DNA of 64,000 bases from JAGQVA01 sp033764335 (GTDB lineage Bacteria > Bacteroidota > Bacteroidia > J057), in NCBI GenBank assembly GCA_033764335.1, contig JANRJC010000023.1, positions 27,333 through 91,332 of the forward strand. Direction: 5' to 3'. The position numbers were made by a program, and so were the translations under genes. How positions within the stretch are numbered: the first letter of the stretch is position 1; each line of letters opens with the position of its first letter. Below the pieces are notes generated by a model that made no database searches, was not told where the DNA came from, and saw only the letters and a list, made by a program, of their open reading frames with translations. This document shows positions 1 through 9,513 of the stretch, piece by piece.

Positions 1-2
1 CG

Positions 3-2018
3 GGGCTGAATATGCCCCTTTTTTCCCTGGCCTTTGCTCCTGATACACTTTTTTGTGGCGATACGCTCTCCGCCACTTTTCACCCCGCCAATAACTCTCC
101 CCTTACCGACTCCCTTTTTGTATGGACGGGAAATTGCGTCCCCTCCGTGCGTTTCGACTTTACCACTGCCAGCGTTCCTGACGGAGCCGAAATATTCTAC
201 GTGGATATCTACGGAAATCTCACTCCTGCGGGCAATATGCCCTGGTTTGGAGGGAACTGCTTCAGCACCGGCAATTATTTCAATGACTCCGCCAGTTATC
301 CTCTTTCGACCATGCTCAACCCCAGCCATTGCATACCTGGATTTGTGGAGATATACGGACGCGGGCTTCCTGTTCAGGATTCTATTGTCAGGAGAAATGC
401 CCTGCCTGCCGATTTTAAACTTCCCGGGACGGTGGGCGAAAGTGCGAGGCTTCATCTTAGTCTTCCTCCGGGCACAATCGGCGTACTGTTTGTCGTACAA
501 TTTCAGCCAAACATTTATTCTACCCTCAATGCTTTGTGGGATTGTAGTCAGTCTTGTTGCATAACGGCGACGGGCGGTGACATCTGCGCAGGAGACAGTC
601 TCCGACTCAACACCGAACTTCCCGCCCCTGCCTATCAGTGGACAGGCCCCAACGGGTTTAGTTCCTCCCAGCGGTCGCCGGTGATCGTAGCGGCAACCTC
701 CGCAGCCGAAGGCTGGTATGTGGTCAGTGGTTTTTACCATCCGGAATGTGTGGCAAAGGACTCCGTGTATATCCGCATAAGCGGACCAAACCTGACTATT
801 TCTCCCGCCAAAGCCTACGTCTGCGAAGGTAGTTCCCTACAACTCAAAGCCAGCGGCGCAACCTTTTACACATGGAACATGACTTCCCCGGGTCTTTTGT
901 CCGCCTCGGGCCCAAACGCCACCGTCGCCCCGATGGATTCGGTAGTTTATATCGTCACCGGTATGGATGCAAATGGCTGCGTGGATACAGCACACTCGGT
1001 AATCGTCGCTACCCAAATCCACGCCAGTGTGGCGGGCCAAGATCCCCGATGTACCGACAGCAACGACGGAAAGATTATCGCAACTATCTTCGAAGGGCAA
1101 CCGCCCTTTGAAATACGCCAACCCGGAAATGCCTGGGCCAGCGGCCTTACCCTCTCCGGCTTATATGCAGATACCTATGCCGTAGAAATCCGCGACGCCC
1201 GTGGCTGTGTGACGCAGGAAATGATTACACTGAAAAATCCCGAACCCGTTTCTGCCTTTCTCGCCACCGGCGACGCACAGTGCGCCGGTAAATGTGACGG
1301 CGAGTTGATGATCCTCCCCGACGGAGGCCATTCGCCCTATACCTTCCGGATCAACGAGCAACCTGCTGCACAGGAAAACGGAAACCTTTGTCCGGGAGAA
1401 TACGAGGTACAAATAACCGACGCCAGCGGCTGCGAATGGAAAGAAAACTTCGAAATCGAAGATGCCGAACCCTTTGAAATAGACCTCGGCAAAGACCGAA
1501 AAGTATATAAAGGCGAACGACTGGAAGTCGCCGTCATGTCCAATGAACCGCTCGAATCCGTGGTCTGGCATGGCCTGTGCGACGCAGGTTGTGAATATTA
1601 TATTTATCTGGAACCCGACTCTTCCCTTATGGTTTATGCCACGGCCTACTCCCCTAGTGGCTGTACCGCTAAAGACAGCGTGAATATATCCGTCAAGGTA
1701 CAGGCACTCTGCAATCAGGAGATTTATGTTCCGACAGCTTTTTCTCCCAATGGCGATGGTATCAATGATCGGTTTGCTTTCTATGCAGATCGGGAAAAAG
1801 CCGATGTGAAAATTGTGGAGCGACTGATGATATACAATCGCTGGGGAAACAAAATATTTGACCGGGGAAATCTTCTGCTCAATGATACCGACGGCGGCTG
1901 GGACGGAATGATTCAGGGTAACTCTGCTGCTCCCGGCGTCTATACCTGGGCAGCTTCTTTTTTGAGAGAAGATAACCACAGCTTTGAATGCGGCGGTACG
2001 GTTACGGTGGTGAAGTGA
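3..2018 (+). CDS. SprB-repeat adhesin with T9SS type B sorting domain (5' partial)
   Basis: The frame is open from the first bases of the window and has no signal peptide after the first ATG (position 12), so the true start probably lies upstream. Visible parts in order: a variable N-terminal region; an Ig-like segment with paired cysteines (about residues 185-260); SprB-like repeats (about 340-490) with the typical pattern of 'DG' followed by a 'YxVxIxDxxGC' ending; and a C-terminal gliding-motility-associated/T9SS type B domain beginning near VPTAFSPNGDGIND and containing 'YNRWGNKIF'. Known for the family: such proteins cross the outer membrane by the type IX system and act as surface adhesins or gliding components. 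It is convergent with dabB, with only 12 bp between them. The substrate is unknown. Confidence 0.85.
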   Translation, partial: GLNMPLFSLAFAPDTLFCGDTLSATFHPANNSPLTDSLFVWTGNCVPSVRFDFTTASVPDGAEIFYVDIYGNLTPAGNMPWFGGNCFSTGNYFNDSASYPLSTMLNPSHCIPGFVEIYGRGLPVQDSIVRRNALPADFKLPGTVGESARLHLSLPPGTIGVLFVVQFQPNIYSTLNALWDCSQSCCITATGGDICAGDSLRLNTELPAPAYQWTGPNGFSSSQRSPVIVAATSAAEGWYVVSGFYHPECVAKDSVYIRISGPNLTISPAKAYVCEGSSLQLKASGATFYTWNMTSPGLLSASGPNATVAPMDSVVYIVTGMDANGCVDTAHSVIVATQIHASVAGQDPRCTDSNDGKIIATIFEGQPPFEIRQPGNAWASGLTLSGLYADTYAVEIRDARGCVTQEMITLKNPEPVSAFLATGDAQCAGKCDGELMILPDGGHSPYTFRINEQPAAQENGNLCPGEYEVQITDASGCEWKENFEIEDAEPFEIDLGKDRKVYKGERLEVAVMSNEPLESVVWHGLCDAGCEYYIYLEPDSSLMVYATAYSPSGCTAKDSVNISVKVQALCNQEIYVPTAFSPNGDGINDRFAFYADREKADVKIVERLMIYNRWGNKIFDRGNLLLNDTDGGWDGMIQGNSAAPGVYTWAASFLREDNHSFECGGTVTVVK

Positions 2019-2030
2019 GGATCCCTGGGG

Positions 2031-3902
2031 TTAGGAGGAACGATACGCAATCGGGTGGTTCTGTTTTTTATTAGGGCCTAAAAATAACCTCGCGTAAATC
2101 CTCAAAACCGTAATTTCGATGAAAATAAAACTAATTGTTGTAATGGCAATCAGCACATATTCATTTTTGTCTATATGGCTGAACATCAGGTCAACGCCGA
2201 TGAATGTCGGAGTAAAAGGCAAGCCCACAAACGCCAGACAGGACAATAAAAAAAGAAACCCATATTGAGGATGATCGTGGTTGTATCCGTAAAAATTGTT
2301 CAGGTCAACATTTTTTTCAACAGATTTTATTTTTTGCAAACTATAAAACCCTGTGATTGCAGCTACCAACAAACCGCTTACATAAATCAGGATTTCAACA
2401 TACTCGTATTTATCGTTTAAAAATGCAATAGATAACAAAATGTAAAACTGACTCGCAATAATCATAAGCCAGACGATAATTGCGTCTGTCCTTTTTGCAA
2501 AAGATTTGAGAATCAGCAACATGCCGATAAGCGCAAACAGCAAATGCAATAATTCATCCAGTTGTTTGGGAATTAATTCTTCATAAATAAAGCAGAATAA
2601 ACCCATAAAATAAATAATGCCCAATGACCACAAAACCGTCCGGTTACTTAAAAATGCAAGTTTTCTTCCAATCCATTTAAAAGGAGACCACAAAAACCTA
2701 TATAGAAAAATATCCATATTCCATTCTTTCAGGCTTAATAAATAAATACTGTTTTTTACCTTATGAAAGAAACCCTTTGCAGGGTGATAGGGTTTGTGAG
2801 TATAGTTAAAAAATTGATTATGAATCAAATAACCCAAAACCGACGGGGAAACCAGTAACTGATAGGTTCTTAAAAAGGCATTTCCGGTAAAATGAATTAG
2901 GGCCAGGGTATGCCAGCCCATCGCCAATTCGATAAACATAATTCCGATCTGAGCAATAGAGCCATAAGCGATTTGCGGTTTGGCAGATGATTGTACACGG
3001 GCGATTAGAGTAGCCGTAACGGCTGTAAGCACACCGATACTTATAACCACAATTTTTACCGTCAAAATCGTTTCCCAGTACGAGTGTGTACGCAACAATA
3101 AAAAAACACCGATATGCACGGAAAGCGAACCGTAAAAAATCGCGCTGGAAGTTGTAGGTCCCTCCATTGAGCGCGAAAGCCACGAGGAAAAAGGAAATTG
3201 TGCCGACTTAATCGCAGCGGCAATAACCAGCATCAATACAATAAAAGTGGTGTAATAACTGTGTTCTTCGATATGCAACGCAACTAATTCTAAATCATTT
3301 AGCTGAAGGAAGGTAATGTTTTCGTGCCATAAATGGTGGCTCATCCACAATGCCAGAATCAGGCATACATCCCCCAGGCGGTATAAAGAAATGGTTTTTA
3401 GTCCGTTTTTTACGGGTAAATATCGGTCTCGGTAAAAAACAATCAGCAAAAAAGAAGTAATGCCCAAAAATTCCCAACCGATAAATAGCGTTTCAAAATT
3501 TCCCGAAAAAATCACTACGTTATAGGCAAAGAAAAAAAGTAATAACGTATTAAAAAACCGTTTGAAACCACTGTCCCGATGCATATAAAATCGGCTGTAA
3601 ATCGCTACCAGAAAAGTGATAAGAGATCCCACCAATGCAAAAACAGCCGTAATCCGGTCAAAAAATAAGTCTATAAAAATTTCAATGGTATCCTCTTTAT
3701 AAAACGTAAAATGTTTAATATCTAAGGTGGGAGAACCATGCACAACCCAAAACCCTGCGAAAAAAAGCAATGCAAAAAAGTGTATTCCAACGGTTCCTAT
3801 TGCCATTCCGGCAAGGGTTTTCTCATTTTTCAGCGGGATAAATAAACTGAGTATAAAACCTGATAGCGGTAAGAGTATAAAAAACTTTAGTAATGGTTCC
3901 AT
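2031..3902 (-). CDS. dabB: DabB-like proton-channel subunit (NuoL/MrpA family) of inorganic-carbon transporter
   Basis: A 623-residue polytopic membrane protein of the NADH-quinone oxidoreductase subunit L family. It has many hydrophobic helices and a conserved acidic/lysine membrane core, including a GWEFLGITSF segment near residue 140. A standalone NuoL-like protein directly behind a DUF2309 (DabA) gene is the signature of the DAB (DABs accumulate bicarbonate) complex. There DabB is proposed to pass cations and energise CO2-to-bicarbonate conversion by DabA. The gene starts 7 bp after the dabA stop, so the two are very probably co-transcribed with dabA first. No other respiratory complex I genes are nearby, which argues against a nuo operon. 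Confidence 0.85.
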   Translation of the reverse strand: MEPLLKFFILLPLSGFILSLFIPLKNEKTLAGMAIGTVGIHFFALLFFAGFWVVHGSPTLDIKHFTFYKEDTIEIFIDLFFDRITAVFALVGSLITFLVAIYSRFYMHRDSGFKRFFNTLLLFFFAYNVVIFSGNFETLFIGWEFLGITSFLLIVFYRDRYLPVKNGLKTISLYRLGDVCLILALWMSHHLWHENITFLQLNDLELVALHIEEHSYYTTFIVLMLVIAAAIKSAQFPFSSWLSRSMEGPTTSSAIFYGSLSVHIGVFLLLRTHSYWETILTVKIVVISIGVLTAVTATLIARVQSSAKPQIAYGSIAQIGIMFIELAMGWHTLALIHFTGNAFLRTYQLLVSPSVLGYLIHNQFFNYTHKPYHPAKGFFHKVKNSIYLLSLKEWNMDIFLYRFLWSPFKWIGRKLAFLSNRTVLWSLGIIYFMGLFCFIYEELIPKQLDELLHLLFALIGMLLILKSFAKRTDAIIVWLMIIASQFYILLSIAFLNDKYEYVEILIYVSGLLVAAITGFYSLQKIKSVEKNVDLNNFYGYNHDHPQYGFLFLLSCLAFVGLPFTPTFIGVDLMFSHIDKNEYVLIAITTISFIFIEITVLRIYARLFLGPNKKQNHPIAYRSS

Positions 3903-3909
3903 CTATTTT

Positions 3910-6453
3910 TTAGTTGTAGAAAAAAATTGGCAGATTTTCCTGGGTTGCGTGTGTGATATGATTGCTTTCCATCTCCTTAGCGGCTTCGAGAATTGTATTT
4001 ACATCTTTGTAAAAATGCAGTTCGCGGGTGATGGGTTGGTAGGAAATAAATTCGCCTTCTTTAAAATAAAAAAGCTCATTTGTCTCCGGGTTTACTACCG
4101 ATAAATGTACCCATTCATTGATAAACCATTCGTACATTGCCGGGACCGACTGGATGGTTTTCAAAACCACTTCGGGAAAATGTTCGACAATAATCAGTAA
4201 TCGCAACGGGTCATGGACTTCGATCATCTGCCAGGGCAAACCCGGGCGAAGATCCCCATCGCTGCTGTTGGCAACCCCAAAAAGCCCTACCACATTATGG
4301 GGTAATTTTGTACCTGCCCCGAGTTTGTAATTGTCCACACGGGAGAAATAATACTCCAGATTGATTCCACCACAAACCGGCCCCAGCGGCCTCATAATAC
4401 CGGTGAGGAAATTTCCCTCCGGATCGGCTTTGTAATTATATGAATTGAGAAAAGCGCGCCGGTCCAGAAATAGGCCCTTGGTCAAATCTCTTTTTCCGAC
4501 AATACAAAGCGTATTGGTTCCGTGCCCCAACTCCGGGCGAGGTTCAAACAAAGAAACGGAACGAGCCTTGATCGCCTTTCGGACTTTTTTGATGTCCGCT
4601 TTTGTATTGATGGAAGCAAATCGCCGGGAACGCTCTTTCGCATTTAAATCCAACGCATCTTCAAAGGTTATTGCGTGGTTTTTGTGGCTTTCTGCATTGA
4701 TGGGATTTAAAATATCCAAATCATAAAACTCGATTTCGTCGGCGGCAGTATCATGTAAAGCACCGATAAACTGCGTTTCGGGAGGAATATCAATTCCCCG
4801 CGTTTTTAAAACGGCCCGCACTTTTTGATTATTCGCCATTGTCGAAAACACGCGGGAGTTTACTGATCCCGGTCTTCCGCTGCAAGCACCACAATCATGC
4901 GCGCCGTGGTGCGGATTGTTTGCACTGCTGCTGCCGTGAGCAACGACATAGACAAGCGGTGCGAAATCGCGCGTGAGGGCGATTCCATTTAACAAACTGG
5001 CCACACGGGTTGCCATTTCCTCCACCGTAAACCCTATCTGCAAACCATTTTCGGTGTCATCCGGAGTTGTATTTTCAACCGTAAGTTTGCCCTGGCTATT
5101 CATGTGCAAAAAGGCATTAGATATAGCCGGACTCATTCGAGGTTGAAACAGGTTTTTTACCAACCGGATAGCCGCCCAAAAACCGAAAACGAAAGTACTT
5201 AAAAACCCGGCGGTAAGTTCATGCGTGCGATTGGTATATAGCAGGTCGTGTTTTCGTTTTTCGACTACATCATATTCTTTGACCAAATGTTTGGGCGTAA
5301 CGGGTGCGGGGCAAAGTTTGTCGTAAAACTTTGCATTAAAAGCCTGAAAATAAAACTCCACGCTAAAAAAACCGGGGGTGCCGAAAGTCTCGGTGTTAGG
5401 ATCAATACTTTCGATATGGCGACGTAAACTGCACTCTCTTTCGTCAATACAAAACAAAGCCTGAAAGGATTTGGGAGCCGGTGGGGAGGTATCTTTGTTT
5501 TGGTTGGAAATAGCCAGTTGCTGAATTCCCGTCAGAACTTCATCGTAATAACTCCATTCAAAGGCATCCTGCCAGATTTCCAGCACCTCCTGAAGTTCGG
5601 TTCGGGGCACATCTTCCAATAAATTGACCGGAGGTTGAGAACAATTTTCGGCCAGGGGCCGCCAGCGGGACCCCAACTCGCTGTCCAGGTTGTCGAGTTC
5701 AAGCAACAATTCAAAAACGATTAAGTCGTGGAGGGAAATTTTTCGGGGACTTAATAGCGTTTCCGGGCGATCTTCAACGGCGGAGACCAGCCCGCTCCAG
5801 CCACGATGCCCAAACTGCTGATCGAAGAGGTATTGTTCAAAATAGGTTTTGTCTCCCACAATGATGTTCAACAAACTTTCGATGGAGGTATTTCCCTGCA
5901 ATAATAATTGGCGGGGCCGGGAGGTTTTGAAAATGCGGGCATAGCTGTTTTGTTCCAATTCTTTTATTGCTGCCAAAAACCCTTGGTCTCCTCCGGAAGG
6001 AAAATTCCAGATAGAGATACCCTGATCGAGATAACTGCACAGAAACCGAAACAAAAAAGGATGAACCATATTATCGAGATCGAGGTGGTAAACCTCTCGC
6101 CAGTTGGCGCGAAGTTTCCCGATCCTTTGGTCAATATGGTCGTTGTAGTATTGGGAAAGCAGTAAATTTTTCCAGACGGCTACTGCTTCCTGGCCTTTTC
6201 GGGCTGCGATGAGTCTTTCCAGGATAGCGGTTTTTATCCTGCCGATTTCATAGAGTTTGCGAAAATCAGAAAGCGGCAGGGTCGCCTGGTGGCCAAAAAT
6301 TTGGGATGATTTGAAAATGGCATCGTAAAACTTTTGGTTCTGGAAGGCGTGCAACGAGTTGTGATGGATAAAGTCTTTGAGAGGAGTTTGGGAGGGGAGA
6401 TAGTGTTTTAACTCGTGTAGTAAATGTTTTTCATCAAAGGATACGGGTATCAT
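3910..6453 (-). CDS. dabA: DabA-like DUF2309 subunit of inorganic-carbon transporter
   Basis: An 847-residue cytoplasmic-face protein of the DUF2309/UPF0753 family. The predicted zinc and catalytic residues are visible: C335 and D337 in the CIDERE motif, and H506 and C521 in the stretch from AHGSSS to HDCGAC. The 15-residue spacing of the last two equals that of the characterised Halothiobacillus DabA pair (H524/C539). Known role: a beta-carbonic-anhydrase-like site coupled to DabB that makes CO2 hydration unidirectional and accumulates bicarbonate. In a heterotroph this probably feeds carboxylases at air-level CO2 (inference). Two copies of an 11-base direct repeat sit just upstream of the start. 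Confidence 0.9.
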   Translation of the reverse strand: MIPVSFDEKHLLHELKHYLPSQTPLKDFIHHNSLHAFQNQKFYDAIFKSSQIFGHQATLPLSDFRKLYEIGRIKTAILERLIAARKGQEAVAVWKNLLLSQYYNDHIDQRIGKLRANWREVYHLDLDNMVHPFLFRFLCSYLDQGISIWNFPSGGDQGFLAAIKELEQNSYARIFKTSRPRQLLLQGNTSIESLLNIIVGDKTYFEQYLFDQQFGHRGWSGLVSAVEDRPETLLSPRKISLHDLIVFELLLELDNLDSELGSRWRPLAENCSQPPVNLLEDVPRTELQEVLEIWQDAFEWSYYDEVLTGIQQLAISNQNKDTSPPAPKSFQALFCIDERECSLRRHIESIDPNTETFGTPGFFSVEFYFQAFNAKFYDKLCPAPVTPKHLVKEYDVVEKRKHDLLYTNRTHELTAGFLSTFVFGFWAAIRLVKNLFQPRMSPAISNAFLHMNSQGKLTVENTTPDDTENGLQIGFTVEEMATRVASLLNGIALTRDFAPLVYVVAHGSSSANNPHHGAHDCGACSGRPGSVNSRVFSTMANNQKVRAVLKTRGIDIPPETQFIGALHDTAADEIEFYDLDILNPINAESHKNHAITFEDALDLNAKERSRRFASINTKADIKKVRKAIKARSVSLFEPRPELGHGTNTLCIVGKRDLTKGLFLDRRAFLNSYNYKADPEGNFLTGIMRPLGPVCGGINLEYYFSRVDNYKLGAGTKLPHNVVGLFGVANSSDGDLRPGLPWQMIEVHDPLRLLIIVEHFPEVVLKTIQSVPAMYEWFINEWVHLSVVNPETNELFYFKEGEFISYQPITRELHFYKDVNTILEAAKEMESNHITHATQENLPIFFYN

Positions 6454-6460
6454 ATTGCGG

Positions 6461-6491
6461 ACGGGTTGAGTTCGCGGGGAACGGGTTGAGT
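6461..6491 (-). promoter_or_regulatory. Tandem 11-bp direct repeat in the dabA leader
   Basis: ACGGGTTGAGT occurs at 6461-6471 and again at 6481-6491 with a 20-bp period, about two helical turns. The nearer copy is 7 bp upstream of the dabA start codon. Phased direct repeats here could be a regulator site or a leader element. No function is established. Confidence 0.4.
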
Positions 6492-6570
6492 AAAGTGTAG
6501 TTAGATTTGGGCGGAAGATACAAAACTTTCCCCACTTAAAAGGAGTATTGCGGCCTTCAAAATATTTTCA

Positions 6571-6606
6571 CTCCCGACCATGCAATCCCCTCAAAATCGT
6601 TGTCTT
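6571..6606 (+). promoter_or_regulatory. Putative ECF-type promoter upstream of the sigma factor gene
   Basis: The sequence has CTCCCGACCATGCAAT, then 13 bp, then TTGTCTT. The same arrangement with identical 13-bp spacing recurs at 11062-11097 upstream of the M23 peptidase gene. The TGCAAT and GTCTT parts are placed like the -35 and -10 elements of ECF sigma promoters. Autoregulation by the sigma factor encoded just downstream is inferred, not shown. The rest of the 264-bp gap between dabA and the sigma gene holds nothing else I recognise except the dabA repeats. Confidence 0.45.
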
Positions 6607-6717
6607 TAAGGTGTATTAGAAAATTTTACAAACCCAAATGAAAAAAATGACGGTGTAATACAGTTTTTCGCAAATTTACCGTTAATAGAGAATCTCAAAT
6701 ATACAAACTGCCTTGCT

Positions 6718-7371
6718 GTGGATGTAACAGTAATCATCTTGCTTGTGGGCGCATTGGCGCTGGTAGTGGAGAAAAGTCTCCAGGGGTTTTCTATTGGCGA
6801 ACTGATTAAGAAATACTTTAGCAGTAAAGACAATCAGGTTGCGTTGGAACTGTTGTTGCGTTATCGGGAAGCGTCGGAAAAAGAACGTGGGGAAATCATC
6901 TGGTCTCTCCTTGCTCCGCACCGGCAGGACCTGTCAAAGATTATTGCTGCGATGAATGAAAATCCTCAGGATGAAATTCAGCGGCTCTATGTCAGGCTTC
7001 ATCATCTGTTTTTGCAGGGTAAAATCCCCGATAAAAACTGGAAATCCTGGCTGGCGCGCATTCTCCGGAACGATCTTATCAACCAGAAAAAGCGAAAATC
7101 ACCCGTACTCTCCCTGTCATTCGAACATTTGCCTGAACCCGAAAATCCGCAACCGGATGAGACAATGAGCACAAACAAACTTCAAGAGGCTCTCCGCAAG
7201 CTCCCTGATGCCCAGCGTCAGGTGATCGAGCTGAGATACCTCCAGAGTGAAGACAAAATCATGACCTACAAAGAAATTGCAGACATTATGAACTGCTCCG
7301 TAGGCCAGGTACATGGTTATCTTGACAGAGCAAAGGAGAATTTAAGAATGAATCTCAATGAATACGTTTGA
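6718..7371 (+). CDS. ECF-type RNA polymerase sigma factor
   Basis: About 217 residues from a GTG start. Residues 85-130 resemble sigma-70 region 2 (HHLFLQGKIPDKNWKSWLAR followed by a basic linker). Residues 155-212 form a clear region 4 helix-turn-helix (LRKLPDAQRQVIELRY, then YKEIADIMNCSVGQVHGYL). The N-terminal 80 residues are unusual: a hydrophobic stretch (VTVIILLVGALALVV) that could be membrane-embedded, then a helical segment. The frame stays open upstream to 6610 with protein-like composition but no good start codon, so the N-terminus is uncertain. The gene overlaps the next one by 14 bp, the layout typical of a sigma factor and its partner. It probably controls the downstream operon. 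Confidence 0.75.
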   Translation: MDVTVIILLVGALALVVEKSLQGFSIGELIKKYFSSKDNQVALELLLRYREASEKERGEIIWSLLAPHRQDLSKIIAAMNENPQDEIQRLYVRLHHLFLQGKIPDKNWKSWLARILRNDLINQKKRKSPVLSLSFEHLPEPENPQPDETMSTNKLQEALRKLPDAQRQVIELRYLQSEDKIMTYKEIADIMNCSVGQVHGYLDRAKENLRMNLNEYV

Positions 7372-8278
7372 ACCGATAGACAAAGACCGCCTACGCCATG
7401 TGGATTTGATGATCGCCTATCTGACCGATACGGCCAGCCTGGAAGATATAATCAAAATCGAAGCACTTATGAAGGAGGATGACCTTTACCGCCTGGCGAT
7501 GGAAGAACTTGCCCGGGAAGTCTCAAAAAACCCACAGGTCGCTCGTGAAAAGGTTGTGCAAACCGAAGCCCTGATTGACAATATGCTTCTCTCCGGAAAA
7601 AATGCCTTCCTTGCACAAACTTTTGCTGCCGAAGAAGAAAACGATATTACCGCCCGATTCCGGAAAACGCCTTTTATATACCGTTTCTTTGGAATACTTG
7701 CCGGGCTTGTTGTCGCTACTCTGCTGATATGGCTACCGCTGCGAAAACCCTCTTTGCCGCTCGACCCATCGGCCAACCTGATTATCGGCGACGATTTACA
7801 GATGGCTACGGCTTTTATCGGAAAATGTGATAATAAAGGTTTTGGACGACCCGAAGGGCAAATCGAGGCTAGTGTTTCCGTTTCTTCGGCGCTGGTGGAC
7901 AACTATGCCGAAGGGAATTATCCGGAAGCCGCCGCGCAGTTTAGTCAACTGCTGAAAAATCCGTCGTTTTCGGATTCTTGCCTTGCCCTGATCCACTTCT
8001 ACCAGGCAAAAAGCCTGATGGCTGCCGGGGAAACCGAAGCCGCAGTTAATGCCTTTTCGCAGACCATTGAACAGATCGCGGCTACTCCTGCCCTCGTAAA
8101 TGCCAGTCACTGGTATTTAGGTAACCTGCTTGCCGTAAACGAAGACTATATCGCCGCCCGCGTGCATTTTGAAAAACTGGCTGTTTTGGATCCTTCGGCT
8201 AAGAAAAATCATTTGCCTTCCCTTCTGGCAAAAAATTATTTGACCGAAGCCCGGCAATTTTTGGAATATATGCGATAG
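7358..8278 (+). CDS. Single-pass membrane protein with TPR-like repeats, candidate sigma-factor partner
   Basis: 306 residues. The N-terminal about 100 residues are charged and helical. One transmembrane segment follows (about residues 110-127, FFGILAGLVVATLLIWL), and then an extracytoplasmic region with tetratricopeptide-like helix pairs (about 185-300; ALIHFYQAKSLMAAGETEAA, then HWYLGNLLAVNEDYIAA). The start overlaps the sigma-factor end by 14 bp. A cytoplasmic N-terminus, one membrane span and a periplasmic sensor is the architecture of anti-sigma factors. I see no classical zinc anti-sigma (HxxxCxxC) motif, so this role is inferred from context. Confidence 0.7.
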   Translation: MNTFEPIDKDRLRHVDLMIAYLTDTASLEDIIKIEALMKEDDLYRLAMEELAREVSKNPQVAREKVVQTEALIDNMLLSGKNAFLAQTFAAEEENDITARFRKTPFIYRFFGILAGLVVATLLIWLPLRKPSLPLDPSANLIIGDDLQMATAFIGKCDNKGFGRPEGQIEASVSVSSALVDNYAEGNYPEAAAQFSQLLKNPSFSDSCLALIHFYQAKSLMAAGETEAAVNAFSQTIEQIAATPALVNASHWYLGNLLAVNEDYIAARVHFEKLAVLDPSAKKNHLPSLLAKNYLTEARQFLEYMR

Positions 8279-8321
8279 AACCTTTAAATTAATAGGTGCA
8301 TTTAATTCCCCAATAAAAGTT

Positions 8322-9506
8322 ATGTATCAAAAACTGCTCTTTAGTATTTTCCTTGCGCTCGTGTGTCTGACCTTTAAGGTATCCTCTCACCCCCTGACCG
8401 ATGAGGATTGCGAAATTCGCCTTTCGGGTAGTTATAATATTACTCCTGAAAAGGGTAGTGATGCCATTGTGATTACCACTGACAATAAAAACGGTTTGGA
8501 AATCCGGTTTATGCTCAGTTGTTGTGATACCAAAAACCTCGATATTACGGTCGAAGATCCCCGCAACCAGTCACTCAAAGCAGAAATTGTAGAGGATAAT
8601 GTATTCGGCTTTCAGGCCAAACTTTCCGGCCCTGAAAATATTTTTACGCTTTCGGCTAAATGCAAAAAAGATAAAGTCGCCGAGCAGAAAATCATCATTC
8701 GGGTACAGGAAATCCCGATTGACCGGAAGGATTATGCCGTAATTTTTGCCGTGAGCAAACATTACAAAAAAGCCTCCAAACAAGGCTGGGTGGACCTCAA
8801 ATATTCGATTGAAGATGCCCTCGCGCTTCAGTCTGTGTTGGAAAAAAAATACGGATTTAAAGTGCGTCTTTACGCCGACCCTACCTGGGAAGAAATTAAT
8901 GCTGCCATGCAGGAACTCATTGATCAGGAGTGGGGATTACATGACCAACTAATGATCTATTACACGGGGCACGGCCACAAAGGCAGTGACGGCGGTGGTT
9001 ATCTGGTGCCCAGCAATGTGGACGAGAGTATAAAAACCTACTATAAAATGGAAGACCTTCGCGATCAGATTGATCAGATCGCCTGTAACAATATCGTCGT
9101 AGGTATAGATGCATGTTTTGCTTCCACCTATCTGGAAAGAGGCGGAAAAGATCTGGTCGTGCGCAGCGAGGGAGTTCCATTCAAATATTTTATCGGCTCT
9201 GCTCCCTCCAATCGGGAAATACCGGAAAAAGGCATTGTCATTAAAGACCCGAAAGCTCATACCGACAGCTATAAGTTTGGCGGACGTAAGTTTCAGGTTT
9301 CCGATTTTATGATGGTGCTGCTGGAATCCATGGATCTGGGGGAAAAAGAGTTTCGTGGAAGTTCCGTTCCGGTATGGTATGTAGGCAGAAAAGTAGAAGA
9401 ACTTTACCGCCCCAAAAATCCCGGCAAAGGCGAAAATGTCTATGCCCGTGCTACCCGCTACGGTTCGCAAAATGATCAGGGGTTTCACTTTTCTACCAAA
9501 AAGTAG
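8322..9506 (+). CDS. Secreted caspase-like protease (peptidase C14 family)
   Basis: 394 residues with an N-terminal signal peptide (hydrophobic residues 3-20). A beta-rich region of about 120 residues comes before the caspase fold, which starts near DYAVIFAVSKHY. The catalytic dyad is visible: H217 in YYTGHGH and C265 in GIDACFAS. Family knowledge: bacterial metacaspase/orthocaspase-like proteins cleave after basic residues and often sit in stress or defence loci. The signal peptide puts this one outside the cytoplasm. The next gene starts 7 bp downstream, so the two are probably translated together. Confidence 0.85.
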   Translation: MYQKLLFSIFLALVCLTFKVSSHPLTDEDCEIRLSGSYNITPEKGSDAIVITTDNKNGLEIRFMLSCCDTKNLDITVEDPRNQSLKAEIVEDNVFGFQAKLSGPENIFTLSAKCKKDKVAEQKIIIRVQEIPIDRKDYAVIFAVSKHYKKASKQGWVDLKYSIEDALALQSVLEKKYGFKVRLYADPTWEEINAAMQELIDQEWGLHDQLMIYYTGHGHKGSDGGGYLVPSNVDESIKTYYKMEDLRDQIDQIACNNIVVGIDACFASTYLERGGKDLVVRSEGVPFKYFIGSAPSNREIPEKGIVIKDPKAHTDSYKFGGRKFQVSDFMMVLLESMDLGEKEFRGSSVPVWYVGRKVEELYRPKNPGKGENVYARATRYGSQNDQGFHFSTKK

Positions 9507-9513
9507 CGAAAGA

